Source of the DNA: Acetobacter farinalis
GTDB taxonomy: Bacteria; Pseudomonadota; Alphaproteobacteria; Acetobacterales; Acetobacteraceae
Direction of reading: 5' to 3'
NCBI RefSeq assembly: GCF_026240015.1
Contig: NZ_JAPIUX010000011.1
Location: 1 to 64,000 of the forward strand
Length of the DNA stretch: 64,000 bases
The notes under the pieces were generated by a model. It did not search any database. It was not told where the DNA came from and was given only the letters and a program-made list of their open reading frames with translations. The translations under genes and the position numbers were made by a program. Of the stretch, positions 1 through 8,921 are shown in pieces; the stretch's first letter is position 1, and every line of letters begins with the position of its first letter.

Positions 1-11
1 GGGGCAGCCCC

Positions 12-34
12 TGATCTGCTCAAAACGCAGATCA
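12..34. repeat. Inverted repeat near the left edge
   Basis: TGATCTGC (12-19) and GCAGATCA (27-34) form a perfect 8-bp stem with a 7-base loop. It lies about 65 bases beyond the stop of the minus-strand membrane protein gene. It could end that transcript, but no clear T-run follows on the minus strand. GGGGCAGCCCC at 1-11 is a second, tiny palindrome. Confidence 0.35.
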
Positions 35-99
35 AAAGCTCTCCAGAAAACCGTCAATCAAATCGCCAAAACCCAGAAATTACTGGCCAAGCACATCAA

Positions 100-1512
100 T
101 CAACGGTTCTTCGATCCCTCCAGATCGACACAAATATCACGCTCATACCCCCATACGGGATGCTTTGCATAATCGGCTTCCCACGGCAGGTAATCGTGAT
201 ATTTCCGTATGGGCAGACGGTCAGCCTCAATATAAACATTCGGATTATAGGGAATAACCAGAATACGTTCCTCTGGCCCGGCATACTGACGAATTTTCTG
301 ATCAATCAGATTATTGCTGGACTGGAAGAGATGAAATCCGGCCTGTTTGCGCTGAACATAATTCTCCTCAAACGGGGAGGAAACAGCATGTAGCCCGACC
401 AGAACAGAGCTAGCCACCAGAACAGACGAAAAGCCAAGAAGCCTGCTTTTGTACTGATCAAGCCAAATGGGAAGCATTTGAGAAACCAGCCCCAGAGACG
501 CCACCACAAACGCACCATCATGAAAGGTGGTTCCACCCCGGGCATCCAGAGAAAAAATACCCGCTATCGCGATCCCGCCTGCAACCCGGTACCGCGCTTT
601 AAAAACGAGAACAGCACTCCCGATAACCAGCATCAGGACAGAAAACGTCTGCACCAGATTTGCCGGCAGAACAGACGGCCTGAGACTTTTGAAAATTGCC
701 CCAAAACTGAATGGAATATAGTGCGAATAATAAAACTGGTTGTTTATAAAATGATAAACGATAAATCCTTTTATATCGGCATACACCAGCATCCATAAAA
801 GCATGATACAAAAAGCAACAAGAATTCCTGAAAGAATATTGAAAATATCTCTCGTTTTTAATCCTGATGATCGGCTGAAAAACACAACAAGAAGTGAGAG
901 CAAGAACAGAAACGTGACCGGCAGAAAGGAATACGCCACAAAAGGCAGAAATCCCAGAGAAGCCCCGCCTGCAACCGCTGCCCATTTTTCAAGGGGTCTA
1001 TCCAGAAGTGCGGGAACAACCAGCAAGCAACATGCAAGAACTGTCAGGTCCCCGCCAAAAATCCAGTAGCCATTCATATTCAGGGCCTGGACTATCCACA
1101 CAGGCCCTATCAAACCCAGAAATAACGCCGGAGCAATCAGCCGCTCTCGCCAGACCGTAGACCTGCTGGCGTGATACAAACCAAAAGCTGCCAGCACCGT
1201 GATGATGACCGCATTCAGACGGAACAGGAAAGCATATTTGTAGCCAACCAGTTTCCCTAAAATCCACGTTGCGAAATAAACAACCGGACCATGGGCATCA
1301 ATATAATCTCTATAAAGAATATCGCCCTTTTCAAGAGCACGCGCACCGATATCATGTCCGGATTCATCACCAAACGGGTGATATCCAAAACCATAAACAG
1401 CCTGAATCAAGAAAATAGAAACAGAAACAACAACGATGCATATCGTCTTATTTTTCATGGAAATGAAATTTCTAATCTCTTTATACGGGACGAAGTCCTT
1501 ATTATTATTCAT
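100..1512 (-). CDS. Polytopic membrane protein, GT-C glycosyltransferase-like
   Basis: About 470 residues with roughly ten hydrophobic segments. After the first membrane helix comes a periplasmic-type loop with GDESGHD and YRDYIDAHGP, a layout like the acidic first loop of GT-C fold glycosyltransferases that use polyprenyl-linked sugars. The C-terminus (about 410-470) is soluble. I cannot name a substrate. ATG at 1510-1512 is used here; a GTG at 1519-1521 and an ATG at 1456-1458 are in frame and none has a strong Shine-Dalgarno. The gene is clearly AT-richer than its neighbours and rich in Asn, Lys and Ile codons, which suggests horizontal acquisition, as for many surface-polysaccharide genes. 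A plain transporter is the alternative. Confidence 0.7.
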   Translation of the reverse strand: MNNNKDFVPYKEIRNFISMKNKTICIVVVSVSIFLIQAVYGFGYHPFGDESGHDIGARALEKGDILYRDYIDAHGPVVYFATWILGKLVGYKYAFLFRLNAVIITVLAAFGLYHASRSTVWRERLIAPALFLGLIGPVWIVQALNMNGYWIFGGDLTVLACCLLVVPALLDRPLEKWAAVAGGASLGFLPFVAYSFLPVTFLFLLSLLVVFFSRSSGLKTRDIFNILSGILVAFCIMLLWMLVYADIKGFIVYHFINNQFYYSHYIPFSFGAIFKSLRPSVLPANLVQTFSVLMLVIGSAVLVFKARYRVAGGIAIAGIFSLDARGGTTFHDGAFVVASLGLVSQMLPIWLDQYKSRLLGFSSVLVASSVLVGLHAVSSPFEENYVQRKQAGFHLFQSSNNLIDQKIRQYAGPEERILVIPYNPNVYIEADRLPIRKYHDYLPWEADYAKHPVWGYERDICVDLEGSKNR

Positions 1513-1710
1513 ATTGCCCACACAAATTATTTACAAATCATAAATACAGATTTACTGCATTCAGACAATATTTAAATAAAAATATCTTCTCTTGTAAGGA
1601 AAATGCGATTTCTTACATTTCGATTTTCCGCCCTGCCATGCAGAGCAGAAACAGCAGACAACACCTTCTACAGAAGGCGTGAGCTATTGTGCCGTTTCAG
1701 AAAATTACGC

Positions 1711-1752
1711 AAAAAAAATGCCAGCGGAAGAAAAATTCTTCACGCTGGCATT
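1711..1752 (-). terminator. Rho-independent terminator of the lytic transglycosylase gene
   Basis: AATGCCAGCG (1717-1726) and CGCTGGCATT (1743-1752) form a perfect 10-bp stem. Read on the minus strand it is followed directly by eight T (1711-1718 as A on plus). It lies about 40 bases past the stop of the minus-strand gene ending at 1793. Confidence 0.9.
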
Positions 1753-1792
1753 CTGTATCTTTCAGTAGTCCTGACCAAGCCGTGACTTCAAA

Positions 1793-3244
1793 TCAGGACC
1801 GTGAATCCGGAGAAACCACCACGCATCCAGTCAGACGGCGGCAAGCTGCAACGGCATCTGTGTGGGAGAGGTTGGTCAGGCGGGCACGATAGAGGCGGCC
1901 TTTTTTCACCTGCACGGTCGCTACCTGTGCCTTGGCACCAGAGAGCGTTGCGCGGTTTTTCGCCTGCCCTGTCGCCTGCTGTGCCATGGAGGCAGAGCCA
2001 AAAGCCCCGACCTGAATGGCCCAGTTCCGCGGTTCCTCCGCTCGGGCTTTGCGGGTAAGCAGCGGGGCCGGTTCTGCCATGGCTCGGGGGATCAGGTGAA
2101 TGGAATGGCCATGGCCACTCGTATTCGCAACGGGCGCGACCGGAGTAACGGCGGCAACACGGATAACATGCGCCGGAGGAGCAGCAGCTACCTGAGGTGT
2201 CGCAGCAGTACCCTGCGCATCATCCGCAGCACCTTCCACCGGTTCAGACGCATCAACAGCCTGCGCCACCTGCACCGGCGCTTCAGACGCCCCACCGGCA
2301 GCCACACCAGAAGCAGCCATACGCTGCGCCCAGACGGAGCTGACATCATTCCGCGTGGCGGAAGAAGGCGTTGCGCGGGACACCGGATGCCAGTCCGCAC
2401 CATAGGAAGGCGTTTCCGGCGCACTGCTGTCAGCCGCGGCTTCCGCCACCTGCACAGGCTGGCTCCCTACGCTGGAGGGAGACTGCTTGTGTAACCAGGC
2501 CGTACGGACAGAGCCTGTTTCTGTAGCAGACTGTGTGGGCTGATAGGCCAGCGCCATGGAATCATGGCTGGCCACAAGCATATCGGCCTGAGAGCGGTTG
2601 GCAGGCCAGATGCCTACAATCCGGCGGCCAATGGAGGCCACATAATTCCGGGTTTCACGCGGCAGCGTGCGGTTGCGAGTCAGGAAATCCTCAAGCCGGC
2701 CGGGGCCTGCGTTATAGGCCGCCAGAAACCCGGGAGAGCCATACACATCATACATCTGCCGGATATACGCCGTGCCCGCCATGATGTTATCATGCGGGTC
2801 ATACGGATCATCCCCCAGATTATAGGCGTAGCGCAGGGAATCATAGGTAGGGGGCATCAACTGCATCAGCCCCATGGCACCGGGTGCCGAGGTGACAAAC
2901 TGGCCATTATGGAACAGTCGGCCGCCCGATTCCTGCTGCATGACTGCGCGGACCCACTCTTCCGGCACATCAAATTTTTTGGACGCTTCCTGAATATACG
3001 GCCCCCACGGATCTTCCGGCGGCCCGGGTGGGGCGTAGTAGGAACGGGCATGGGCGCGATATTGTGCGGCTTCTTCCGCCACAGGGAGAGTGGGAGAGCT
3101 ACCAGGCACCGGCTGGGTGGCGCAGGCCGCCAGAAGAGCCAGCAACCCCAGCGCAGGAGATGTCCGCACAGCGCGCCGCAGGGCTTTACGCCGCCGTGTG
3201 GCGGGCACCTGACAAGAACGGGATGAGGGGTGTCTGGTGATCAT
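1793..3244 (-). CDS. Lipoprotein lytic transglycosylase (SLT) with C-terminal SPOR domain
   Basis: 483 residues. A basic N-terminus and hydrophobic stretch end in LLAAC (Cys41), a lipobox. The SLT domain (about 85-205) carries the catalytic region FDVPEEWVRAVMQQESGG with Glu in QQES, then GAMGLMQLMP and FLAAYNAGPGRLEDF, the usual family 1 motifs. A long Ala/Pro/Ser-rich linker follows, then a SPOR domain (about 408-483, starting NWAIQVGAFGS) that in the family binds denuded glycan at septa. It should cleave peptidoglycan glycosidic bonds at the outer membrane face. TATAAT lies on the minus strand at 3247-3252, so close to this ATG that transcription might begin inside it; an in-frame GTG at residue 13 is then an alternative start. 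Confidence 0.92.
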   Translation of the reverse strand: MITRHPSSRSCQVPATRRRKALRRAVRTSPALGLLALLAACATQPVPGSSPTLPVAEEAAQYRAHARSYYAPPGPPEDPWGPYIQEASKKFDVPEEWVRAVMQQESGGRLFHNGQFVTSAPGAMGLMQLMPPTYDSLRYAYNLGDDPYDPHDNIMAGTAYIRQMYDVYGSPGFLAAYNAGPGRLEDFLTRNRTLPRETRNYVASIGRRIVGIWPANRSQADMLVASHDSMALAYQPTQSATETGSVRTAWLHKQSPSSVGSQPVQVAEAAADSSAPETPSYGADWHPVSRATPSSATRNDVSSVWAQRMAASGVAAGGASEAPVQVAQAVDASEPVEGAADDAQGTAATPQVAAAPPAHVIRVAAVTPVAPVANTSGHGHSIHLIPRAMAEPAPLLTRKARAEEPRNWAIQVGAFGSASMAQQATGQAKNRATLSGAKAQVATVQVKKGRLYRARLTNLSHTDAVAACRRLTGCVVVSPDSRS

Positions 3245-3473
3245 GGATTATATCCGCCCTGCCCACGAAGCAAGACGCCAGGGACTAAGCCGGACGCCCT
3301 CCTGAGAGTATATGGAAAGAATCGTCTCTAAGTCTCTATAACGCCAACGTCTCTCATGCAACACATCATCCCTGCCAGCCCCGGCCTTCGGGCTGACTTT
3401 TCTGTGCGCACCGAAGCGCTGGGGGACGGAAGAAGAGTTGCGGGCCGCTACGCGATCGGATAGGCGAGAGGGC

Positions 3474-4328
3474 ATGATGGTCAGTTCCGGTTCTTCTGAA
3501 CACACAGGTTTCACCGCTCCTTCGGCCCCGCGCACCCGCTCGCGCATTGTCATGGCCTGCAAGGATATTGCAGATGGTTTCCGGTTGTGGCGGCTGGCCG
3601 CCACGCTCGGCTGGCTGGACATCCGGCTGCAATTCAGCGGGTCCACCCTCGGGCCGTTCTGGCTGACACTCACAACAGCTGTCATGATCGGCTCCATGGG
3701 GTTGATCTATTCCCAGCTTTTTCATCTTGTTCTGAAAGATTACCTGCCATACCTCTCAATTTCGATAATTCTATGGCAGACGGGCCTTGCCGCCCTGATT
3801 CTGGAAAGCTGTTCAACCTTTACCCGCGCAACGGAAACACTGCGCTCGGTGAACATGCCGTACACCGTGCAGGCCCTGCGCACCATGATGCGCTGCGGGA
3901 TTGTGTTCAGTTATAACCTTGTGGTGCCTGTCACGGTTTTCCTGATTTTTGGTATCTGGCCCGGTTCCGACGTAGTGCTGGCCCTGCCTGCCCTGCTACT
4001 CTGGCTGGTGGATAGTGTGGCGCTGTGCCTGCTGCTGGGCTGCGCCTGTGCGCGCTTCCGCGATGTCCCGCCCATTGTGGGCAGCATCATGCAGATTATT
4101 TTCTACATCACGCCCATTATCTGGGAGCCCAAGCAGGTGGCGGACCATGCCTGGCTGCTCTATTTCAACCCGTTTTATTCACTGCTGGAAATTGTGCGCA
4201 GGCCATTTCTGGGGCAGGCACCTACGGGTGCCGCCTGGCTGATTTCGGGGGGCATCAGTCTGGTGTTCTGCCTGCTGGCCCTGTTTGTTTTCTCCCGCTC
4301 CCGCAGCAAACTGGCGTTCTGGGTATGA
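3474..4328 (+). CDS. ABC-2 type polysaccharide/polyol export permease
   Basis: 284 residues with about six membrane segments and an N-terminal LGWLDIRLQFSGSTLGPFW stretch typical of ABC-2 permeases of the KpsM/Wzm/TagG group. These move lipid-linked glycans across the inner membrane. ATG at 3474 follows GAGAGGG at 3466-3472; an upstream in-frame TTG at 3438 is less likely. The stop overlaps the ATPase start (ATGA at 4325-4328), so the two are translationally coupled. No glycosyltransferase genes sit beside the pair, so the exported polymer cannot be named; capsule, O-antigen or exopolysaccharide are all possible. Confidence 0.9.
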   Translation: MMVSSGSSEHTGFTAPSAPRTRSRIVMACKDIADGFRLWRLAATLGWLDIRLQFSGSTLGPFWLTLTTAVMIGSMGLIYSQLFHLVLKDYLPYLSISIILWQTGLAALILESCSTFTRATETLRSVNMPYTVQALRTMMRCGIVFSYNLVVPVTVFLIFGIWPGSDVVLALPALLLWLVDSVALCLLLGCACARFRDVPPIVGSIMQIIFYITPIIWEPKQVADHAWLLYFNPFYSLLEIVRRPFLGQAPTGAAWLISGGISLVFCLLALFVFSRSRSKLAFWV

Positions 4329-5197
4329 GTGGCTCTCTTTTTGACGCCCGGCGCGTGCCCGCCGGAACCTCCACCATCAGCATCCGGAATCTGTCTCTCG
4401 AATTCCCGATTTTCCATGGAGGGGCGCGCTCGCTCAAGAAGATGCTGTTCCGGCAGGGCAAGGCGGCTCTGACCAGTTCACGCAGCCTGCGCACCGGCGG
4501 GGAAGTCCGCACCGGCCGCCCGGATGGCGGCCCCGTTTATGTGCAGGCTCTGGAAGATGTGTCTGTTGAGATCCGCTCGGGCGAGCGTGTCGGGCTGATC
4601 GGGCATAATGGTGCGGGTAAATCCACCCTTCTGCGCGTCATGGCGGGCATTTATATGCCTGATTCCCTGAATGTCGCCATTCGCGGGCAGGTGGCCGCCC
4701 TGCTGGACGTGAACTCCGGCATGAACCCGGAACTCACGGGGCGTGAGAACATCACACTCATGGGGCGACACAAGGGGCTGAACACAACCCAGATCCGCCA
4801 GCTTGAACAGGATGTGGAATCCTTCGCGCAGCTTGATACTTTTCTGGACCTGCCGGTCCGGCTGTATTCGTCCGGCATGATCGTGCGGCTGGGCTTCGGG
4901 CTGGCCACGGCCATCACCCCGCAGATCCTGCTGATGGATGAATGGTTCATGGCGGGCGATTTCCATTTCCGTGAACGCGCGGAACAGCGGCTCTCCTCCG
5001 TTGTGAACAGCACGGATATTCTGGTGATCACCTCCCACGCGCTGGATGTGCTGGAAACATGGTGCACCCGGTTGATCTGGATGGAGGGCGGGCGCATCCG
5101 CATGGATGGCCCGACCGCCGATGTCATGGCCGCCTACCGCGAGGAAATGCAGGCCCCTGAACCGGAAGCTGCCCCGCCCGCCGAGCCGGCAGGTTAA
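4325..5197 (+). CDS. ABC transporter ATPase of the polysaccharide exporter
   Basis: 290 residues. Walker A is GHNGAGKST, the signature region is YSSGMIVRLGFGLA, Walker B is ILLMDEW followed by FMAGD, and a switch His is present in ITSHALD. This is the KpsT/Wzt/TagH type. The C-terminus is short and Pro/Ala-rich and lacks the carbohydrate-binding domain of long Wzt proteins, so chain-length recognition by this subunit is unlikely. The ATG overlaps the permease stop. The N-terminal 70 residues before the core NBD include SLEFPIFHGGARSLKKM, also usual in this subfamily. Confidence 0.92.
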   Translation: MSGSLFDARRVPAGTSTISIRNLSLEFPIFHGGARSLKKMLFRQGKAALTSSRSLRTGGEVRTGRPDGGPVYVQALEDVSVEIRSGERVGLIGHNGAGKSTLLRVMAGIYMPDSLNVAIRGQVAALLDVNSGMNPELTGRENITLMGRHKGLNTTQIRQLEQDVESFAQLDTFLDLPVRLYSSGMIVRLGFGLATAITPQILLMDEWFMAGDFHFRERAEQRLSSVVNSTDILVITSHALDVLETWCTRLIWMEGGRIRMDGPTADVMAAYREEMQAPEPEAAPPAEPAG

Positions 5198-5313
5198 CCC
5201 AGCAGGCTGATCCCGCAGGCCAGCACGCCCAACACCCTGCACCCGCACCGCACCCTGATTGCTGCCGGGGGAGCAGCCCTGTAAAACTGGGTTTTTCAGC
5301 TCCGGGGGCTGTT

Positions 5314-5646
5314 GTGCTGCGTCTCACACCATTTCTGATTTATCTGGCTGCGGGATTTGCTGAAATTGCCGGCTGTTTTGCCGTCTGGCTCTGGCTGAAG
5401 GAAGGGCGCTCCGCGTGGCTGCTTCTGCCGGGCCTTGCCAGCCTGCTGCTGTTTGCACTGCTGCTCACCCGCATTGAGTCAGACTCCGCAGGCCGCGCCT
5501 ATGCCGCCTATGGCGGCGTTTACATCACGGCATCCCTGCTCTGGATGCGTCTGGTAGAAGGGCGCACGCCCGATAAATGGGAACTGCTCGGGGCGATGGT
5601 CTGCCTTGGCGGGGCCTCCATCATCCTGATGGCGCCCAGAGGCTGA
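5314..5646 (+). CDS. YnfA/UPF0060 family small membrane protein
   Basis: 110 residues, four predicted membrane helices. FAEIAGCFAVWLWL near the N-terminus, then GRAYAAYGGVYI and the C-terminal GAMVCLGGASIIL are characteristic of the YnfA family, distant relatives of small multidrug resistance pumps. GTG start at 5314 follows GGGGG at 5304-5308; the length equals the family norm. It is separated by over 100 bases from the exporter and is probably its own unit. The transport substrate is not established from sequence. Confidence 0.9.
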   Translation: MLRLTPFLIYLAAGFAEIAGCFAVWLWLKEGRSAWLLLPGLASLLLFALLLTRIESDSAGRAYAAYGGVYITASLLWMRLVEGRTPDKWELLGAMVCLGGASIILMAPRG

Positions 5647-5666
5647 AGGCAGTCAGATAAGCACCC

Positions 5667-5699
5667 CCTGCCCGTGCGCCATAAAGGAACACGGGCAGG
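5667..5699. terminator. Convergent-gene inverted repeat, candidate bidirectional terminator
   Basis: CCTGCCCGTG (5667-5676) and CACGGGCAGG (5690-5699) form a perfect 10-bp stem with a 13-base loop, exactly between the convergent ynfA-like gene (ends 5646) and the phosphate transporter gene (ends 5711). No long T-run on either side. Confidence 0.45.
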
Positions 5700-5710
5700 A
5701 GAACATTGCT

Positions 5711-7099
5711 TTACATGCTGATGACGTAAAACAGTGTTGCGGCGATGGTAATGGTGATAGGCAGCGTGAAGATCCAGGCCAAAGCAATTTTGGTCAGCAT
5801 CTGCGGATTGATCCCGCTGCCGGAGCCGACCATGGTTCCGGCAATACCTGCCGTAATAATGTGCGTGGTGGAGACCGGCAGGCCGGTATAGCCCGCCGTG
5901 GCAATCAGGCCAGCGCCCACCAGTTCGGCAGAAGCCCCCTGTGCGGGAGTGAGGTGCGTATTGCCAATCTTCTCACCCAGCGTGTGCACAATGCGCTTGT
6001 AACCAATCATGGTGCCAAGGCCGAGGCACAGGGCGCTCAGCAGACGCACCCACCACGGAGCATATTCCACAGTCGGGCGCAGCGCTGCACCAATGTCCTT
6101 GGCGCTTTTCTTTTCCGTGGCAGAAGCCTCCGGGTTGGACGCAACGGCTTTCAGGCCAGCCAGAACTTCATAAATATCGGCACGCAGCATGGAGGGCACG
6201 ACTGTTGCCGGGTCTGTGGTCTGCAGGCGCTGCACGGAAGCCAGAGCTTCTTCACGCAGGCCATCATGGTCATATTTCTGGAGAAGCGGTGCCGCGATAA
6301 CCGCCTGCGGGGCGATCTGCGGAATATAGGATGTGGCATTCGGGCTGAGCGCAAAGGTTGCGGGCAGGATGCCGATAATGGTCAGCATGATGAGGCCGAT
6401 GCTTTTCTGGCCATCATTGCTGCCGTGAGAGAAGCTGACACCCGTGCAGGTCAGGATCAGCAGGCCGCGCACCCAGCGATGCGGGGGTTTTTCACCCTGC
6501 GGCGGCTGGTACAGTTCCGGGTCTTTCACCAGATGCTTCATGATGAAGTAAAGACCACCCGCACCCACAAGCCCCAGAATGGGGGAAATGGCCAGTGCGC
6601 GCAGCACTTTCCAGATCTGGGTCCAGTCAACACTCACGGCAAGCCCGCGCGTGTGCAGGAAGGCATCCCCAATCGCAACGCCAATCAGCGCGCCAATCAC
6701 GCAGTGAGAGCTGGAGTTGGGAATTCCGAACCACCAGGTGAACAGGTTCCATGCCAGAGCCGTGCCGAACAGGGAGATCAGCATGGGAACGGCCGGGTCT
6801 CCATTCGGGGGGGAGAGGACGTCAGCCGGCAGCAGTTCCACCAGCCCGTACGCCACGCTGATACCCCCGGCCAGCACGCCGATGAAATTCATCAGACCGG
6901 ACCAGATCACAGCCACACGCGGCTTGAGGGAATGGGTGTAAATGACGGTTGCCACTGCGTTGGCAGTGTCGTGAAATCCGTTAACAAATTCAAAAACGCA
7001 AACCAGCAGGAAGCATGTGGTCAGCGCAAGGATGGAAAACACCGAATACGGAGCGAAATGAAGCATGGGGAGCAGAACCTGTGTTGCACTTCCCTGCAT
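5711..7099 (-). CDS. pit: PiT family inorganic phosphate transporter
   Basis: About 462 residues from the ATG at 7097-7099; a TTG at 7163-7165 would add 22 residues. Both internal PHO-4 repeats are visible: FVNGFHDTANAVATVIYT near the N-terminus and GVSFSHGSNDGQKSIG in the middle, with NSSSHCVIGALIG and PVSTTHIITAGIAG following. A hydrophilic loop of about 90 residues (roughly 270-360) separates the two membrane halves. It should import phosphate or metal-phosphate with protons across the inner membrane. A TATAAT hexamer lies on the minus strand at 7203-7208, giving a leader of roughly 95 bases; no clear -35 partner. Confidence 0.93.
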   Translation of the reverse strand: MQGSATQVLLPMLHFAPYSVFSILALTTCFLLVCVFEFVNGFHDTANAVATVIYTHSLKPRVAVIWSGLMNFIGVLAGGISVAYGLVELLPADVLSPPNGDPAVPMLISLFGTALAWNLFTWWFGIPNSSSHCVIGALIGVAIGDAFLHTRGLAVSVDWTQIWKVLRALAISPILGLVGAGGLYFIMKHLVKDPELYQPPQGEKPPHRWVRGLLILTCTGVSFSHGSNDGQKSIGLIMLTIIGILPATFALSPNATSYIPQIAPQAVIAAPLLQKYDHDGLREEALASVQRLQTTDPATVVPSMLRADIYEVLAGLKAVASNPEASATEKKSAKDIGAALRPTVEYAPWWVRLLSALCLGLGTMIGYKRIVHTLGEKIGNTHLTPAQGASAELVGAGLIATAGYTGLPVSTTHIITAGIAGTMVGSGSGINPQMLTKIALAWIFTLPITITIAATLFYVISM

Positions 7100-7249
7100 T
7101 AAGACCAGTTTTTTACTTTTTTCATCTCCCTGAAGAGGGATTTCATAAAACCTTAATTGTTCCAAAGGGTCGTTTTACAACCCGACAATAAACATTAGTA
7201 CTATTATAACAGTCTTGATTTTTATAATAACCGTTTTGCCAAGGCAGGA

Positions 7250-8308
7250 CTAAAGCAGGCGCGTAAACTTCAGGAGGAGCCATGTTCCGAGCATGATGGC
7301 AAAGCATAGAACCCCTGCAACCACCGTGCCCCATGAGCCATCTGTAAGAAACATGCCGCCGGTATTCATACCGAAAAAGCCGGTGACAAATGTTGCGGGC
7401 AGCATCAACGTCGTGCCGACGGACACGATATACAGGCGATGGTTGGTTTCTTCCGCCTGATTGGATGTCAGCTCATCCTGCAGGGACCGCGCACGGTCCT
7501 GCAGGGCCAGAAGGTCATCCAGTGCGGCATGAACCTGCCGCTGGGAGCGATCTCGCAGGTCATCTTCCGCCCATTCCGGCAGTTCCAGCTCTTCATCCCG
7601 AAAAATACGGTCAACCGGAGCCAGCACGCGGCGCAGCTCCGTGGAACGGCGGCGGACAAGGCCGAGCAGACCGCTCATGCGGCCAAGGTCGGTATCACGG
7701 TCCAGCATCAGCAGGACATCTTCCGCACGGTCAAGCTGGTCATCCAGCCGGGCGAAATCCCGCCGGAGGGTATCGGCAAATTCCAGCAGGGCGCGGTCAA
7801 CCAGCTTGGCGGGGGAACGCGGGATCAACCCACGCCGGATTTCATGAAACACCACGCCAAGAGCGGGAATCGGGTGCCTGCGGGTGGTGATCAGCAGGTC
7901 CGGCTGAAGAGCGAACCGCCATGTGCTGACATTCCGGTCATCATCCGTCGTGGTGTCATCAAAGGCGGGCAGCGCACCGAAGACTGTTTCTTCCTCACTG
8001 TCCAGACGGATGCTGCGTTCCAGATTGGTAAGCACCTGCCGGACTTCCTCCGGCAGGGAGGGAATGCTTTCAATCTGCGTGCGGGAGAGGGTGTGGACAA
8101 TATCGAAATGGAACCACGCCCAGCCATCTGTATTGGCGAATTCCGGCGGGAACGCGCCTGTCATCAGGCGGTGGCTCACAACCTCCCGATCCATTTCCAC
8201 CGGCTCCTGACCGGGGCGACAGAAAATAGCCCAGATCAGGCCGTCACGCAGCAGCGTGCCACCTTCAGAAATGGTATCCGGCAATGTGGAGGAGGCGGTT
8301 CTGGCCAT
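7250..8308 (-). CDS. CorA/ZntB-type divalent cation transporter
   Basis: 352 residues. A large cytoplasmic N-terminal domain with long helices (about 1-290) is followed by two C-terminal membrane helices. The loop after the first helix contains GMNTGG, the GMN signature of the CorA superfamily in the form often seen in ZntB-like members. The LDDQLDRAEDVLLMLDRD region resembles the ZntB N-terminal domain. It probably conducts Zn2+ or Mg2+; direction cannot be read from sequence. It ends just upstream of the phosphate transporter on the same strand, about 150 bases away, with a separate -10-like element between. Confidence 0.88.
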   Translation of the reverse strand: MARTASSTLPDTISEGGTLLRDGLIWAIFCRPGQEPVEMDREVVSHRLMTGAFPPEFANTDGWAWFHFDIVHTLSRTQIESIPSLPEEVRQVLTNLERSIRLDSEEETVFGALPAFDDTTTDDDRNVSTWRFALQPDLLITTRRHPIPALGVVFHEIRRGLIPRSPAKLVDRALLEFADTLRRDFARLDDQLDRAEDVLLMLDRDTDLGRMSGLLGLVRRRSTELRRVLAPVDRIFRDEELELPEWAEDDLRDRSQRQVHAALDDLLALQDRARSLQDELTSNQAEETNHRLYIVSVGTTLMLPATFVTGFFGMNTGGMFLTDGSWGTVVAGVLCFAIMLGTWLLLKFTRLL

Positions 8309-8467
8309 CGCTGAACTCCCTGTTTCCCGAAAGGGCGATCATTGCCTGTCCCATGAGGAAACGGACTGTTAACGGCCCGCCGCAAACTGGTCCGCTTCAT
8401 ATCACGGCGGGCCGTGGAGACAAAGTCCTCATGGGCCGCCGTGCGCGTTTTTACCGCAGAAGGAGCC

Positions 8468-8743
8468 TCAGCGCGGGCGCACCGGGCGCGCAGGCCGGCG
8501 GCCTTCCGCCCCCGCACGCGGGGTGGCAGTGGCCGGTTTGCGGGCCGGTTTCAGCACGGGTGCGGCCGTAACTTCGGCTTCAAGCTGGGCAATCCGCTTC
8601 CGCACGCTCTCCCGCAGGGCCGGAGACGTGTGGGATTTCATGGCCGCGAGCGTTTCCTTCAGGTCACGCAACTGCTTCTGCTTTTCCGGCAGGCTGCGGC
8701 GGATAGGCTGGTTATCAGACATTTGACCATGAAAGGCACGCAT
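8468..8743 (-). CDS. Small hypothetical protein with coiled coil and basic tail
   Basis: 91 residues, not recognised. Residues about 15-60 are charged and helical (PEKQKQLRDLKETLAAMKSH, then RESVRKRIAQLEAEV), likely a short coiled coil. The tail is rich in Pro, Ala and Arg. AAGGGAG lies eight bases before the ATG, which supports a real start at 8743; an ATG at residue 8 is an alternative. It stands alone between the cation transporter and hisC on the same strand. Confidence 0.6.
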   Translation of the reverse strand: MRAFHGQMSDNQPIRRSLPEKQKQLRDLKETLAAMKSHTSPALRESVRKRIAQLEAEVTAAPVLKPARKPATATPRAGAEGRRPARPVRPR

Positions 8744-8921
8744 GGGTTTAAGCTCCCTTGATTATTCCAACAGGCCTTCAGCAACCAAGACGCTGCCAGA
8801 GCACCACAGACACAAGCCCACCCCCGGCAACACGCCGGAAAGGCGGGGGAAACAGTAGAGTTTTCAAGCTAAGCGCGCACATTGCCCACCCGGCAGGCCA
8901 GAACCAGCCCGGGCAGCATGC

